Source: Actinomycetes bacterium
GTDB lineage: Bacteria; Actinomycetota; Acidimicrobiia; Spongiisociales; UBA5794
Direction: 5' to 3'
Length of the DNA: 6,915 bases
Assembly (NCBI GenBank): GCA_023336765.1
Contig: JAMBLL010000307.1
Span: 1 to 6,915 of the forward strand
Both the position numbers and the translations under genes were made by a program. The notes beneath the pieces are model-generated. The model had not been told where the DNA came from. It did no database searches and saw only the letters and a program-made list of their open reading frames with translations. Of this stretch, positions 6,560-6,915 are shown piece after piece; position 1 is the first letter of the stretch, and each line of letters opens with the position of its first letter.

Positions 6560-6702
6560 GTACATCGTAAATCGCAAATCGACTGGAAGTTCACACGGCA
6601 TCTTCACACGGCATCTTCACGCCGATCGAAGGCCCGATCCCGGCCGACCCCCGGAAGGTGGGCCACGCTCTGGCGATATACGATCTACGATTTACGATGT
6701 AC
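6560..6702. repeat. 143-bp element bounded by 22-nt heptad-based inverted repeats
   Basis: The left arm (6560-6581) and right arm (6681-6702) are reverse complements at 20 of 22 positions, including 15 perfect pairs at the outer ends (GTACATCGTAAATCG against its complement). Each arm is made of 7-nt units: the right arm reads TACGATC, TACGATT, TACGATG, TAC (6679-6702), and the left arm carries the complement, AATCG-type units. The interior is about 99 nt and codes for nothing evident. It could be a non-autonomous mobile element or an intergenic palindromic repeat. No target-site duplication was seen at the edges. Confidence 0.55.
6590..6620 (+). repeat. 13-nt tandem repeat, 2.4 copies
   Basis: TTCACACGGCATC occurs at 6590-6602 and again exactly at 6603-6615, followed by a partial third copy TTCAC (6616-6620). 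It lies inside the inverted-repeat element, near its left arm. Confidence 0.7.
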
Positions 6703-6779
6703 TTGGAGGATCAGCGAATAGGGATGGTTTCGTTTGCGGTCGGCAGTGAATCCTTTCTTCCTCTCCCTCGGCCTTTGCG

Positions 6780-6915
6780 GGGGAGATGTCGAGGAACGAG
6801 ACAGAGGGGGAAACCAGGTCGTAGCACTCACATCGAACCTGTGCCATCAAACGCGCAGCCGCAGTGGATCTTCGTGGCCTCCCCCTCCGACCTCGCTGCG
6901 CTCGGCCACCTCCCC
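6780..6915. repeat. Pair of GC-rich repeat arms in opposite orientation, cut by the window end
   Basis: The reverse complement of 6780-6810 begins CCCCCTCTGTCTCG and ends ACATCTCCCC. The segment 6881-6915 begins CCCCCTCCGACCTCG and ends GCCACCTCCCC. By eye they align along their length with a few gaps and about three quarters of positions matching. The second arm contains TCGCTGCGCTCG, a phrase typical of dispersed intergenic repeats in GC-rich bacteria. The element probably continues beyond the window. Confidence 0.4.

Larger units (their letters stand above)
6542..6915. other. Gene-free, repeat-bearing region
   Basis: No frame here has gene-like composition, a credible ribosome site or a recognisable product. 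The open frames continuing from the hydrolase are out-of-frame readings of it that run into repeats. The region holds the heptad inverted-repeat element, a 13-nt tandem repeat and two GC-rich repeat arms, described separately. No simple terminator hairpin lies directly after the hydrolase stop. Confidence 0.6.

Noticed and set aside
5777..6607. 276-codon minus-strand open frame
   Set aside because: It lies antisense to the alpha/beta hydrolase with its complete triad. Its product is Cys/His/Arg-rich, with no domain or ribosome site.
6560..6702. CRISPR-like reading of the heptad repeats
   Set aside because: The units are 7 nt with no spacers and the two clusters are inverted, so this is not a CRISPR array.
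6423..6749. 108-codon plus-strand open frame running into the repeat region
   Set aside because: Its first part is an out-of-frame reading of the hydrolase and the rest is translated repeats. It has no ribosome site and no recognisable product.

Overview
The window looks like a chromosomal segment of a high-GC Gram-positive bacterium, most likely Actinomycetota. The GC-rich codon third positions, the ABC-F protein type and the GNAT-first protein acetyltransferase / acyl-CoA synthetase fusion all fit. An environmental lineage such as Acidimicrobiia is possible but is only an inference. No RNA gene, CRISPR array, transposase or phage gene is visible.

Layout. Positions 1-53 are the tail of an intergenic region. 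A perfect 21-bp hairpin (54-99) lies just past the stop codon of a minus-strand pair: a 118-aa membrane protein with PLDc_N-like and SHOCT-like parts (102-458), preceded by a 30-aa hydrophobic ORF (458-550) whose stop overlaps the next start as TGATG. A short divergent promoter region (551-643) separates this pair from the plus-strand genes. These are an ABC-F translation-factor ATPase (644-2233), then after a 136-bp gap a compact run of three genes: a 918-aa GNAT + ADP-forming acyl-CoA synthetase-like fusion (2370-5126), a CBS-CBS-BON protein (5136-5738) and an alpha/beta hydrolase (5735-6541). The last 374 bases (6542-6915) hold no convincing gene. They hold repeats: an inverted-repeat element built of 7-nt units, a 13-nt tandem repeat, and two GC-rich repeat arms in opposite orientation, the second cut by the window edge.

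How the genes may work together. The fusion protein has a lysine-acetyltransferase-type GNAT domain on an acyl-CoA synthetase scaffold that still carries the histidine expected to be phosphorylated. The next gene, 9 nt downstream, encodes a CBS pair, a module that usually binds adenine nucleotides. The third gene is a hydrolase with a complete catalytic triad. A plausible reading is an acyl-CoA / protein-acylation unit tuned by adenylate charge; this is inference from domains and gene order. The ABC-F gene is probably an independent housekeeping or antibiotic-protection factor. The most overlooked item is the 30-aa membrane ORF coupled to the PLDc_N-like gene.
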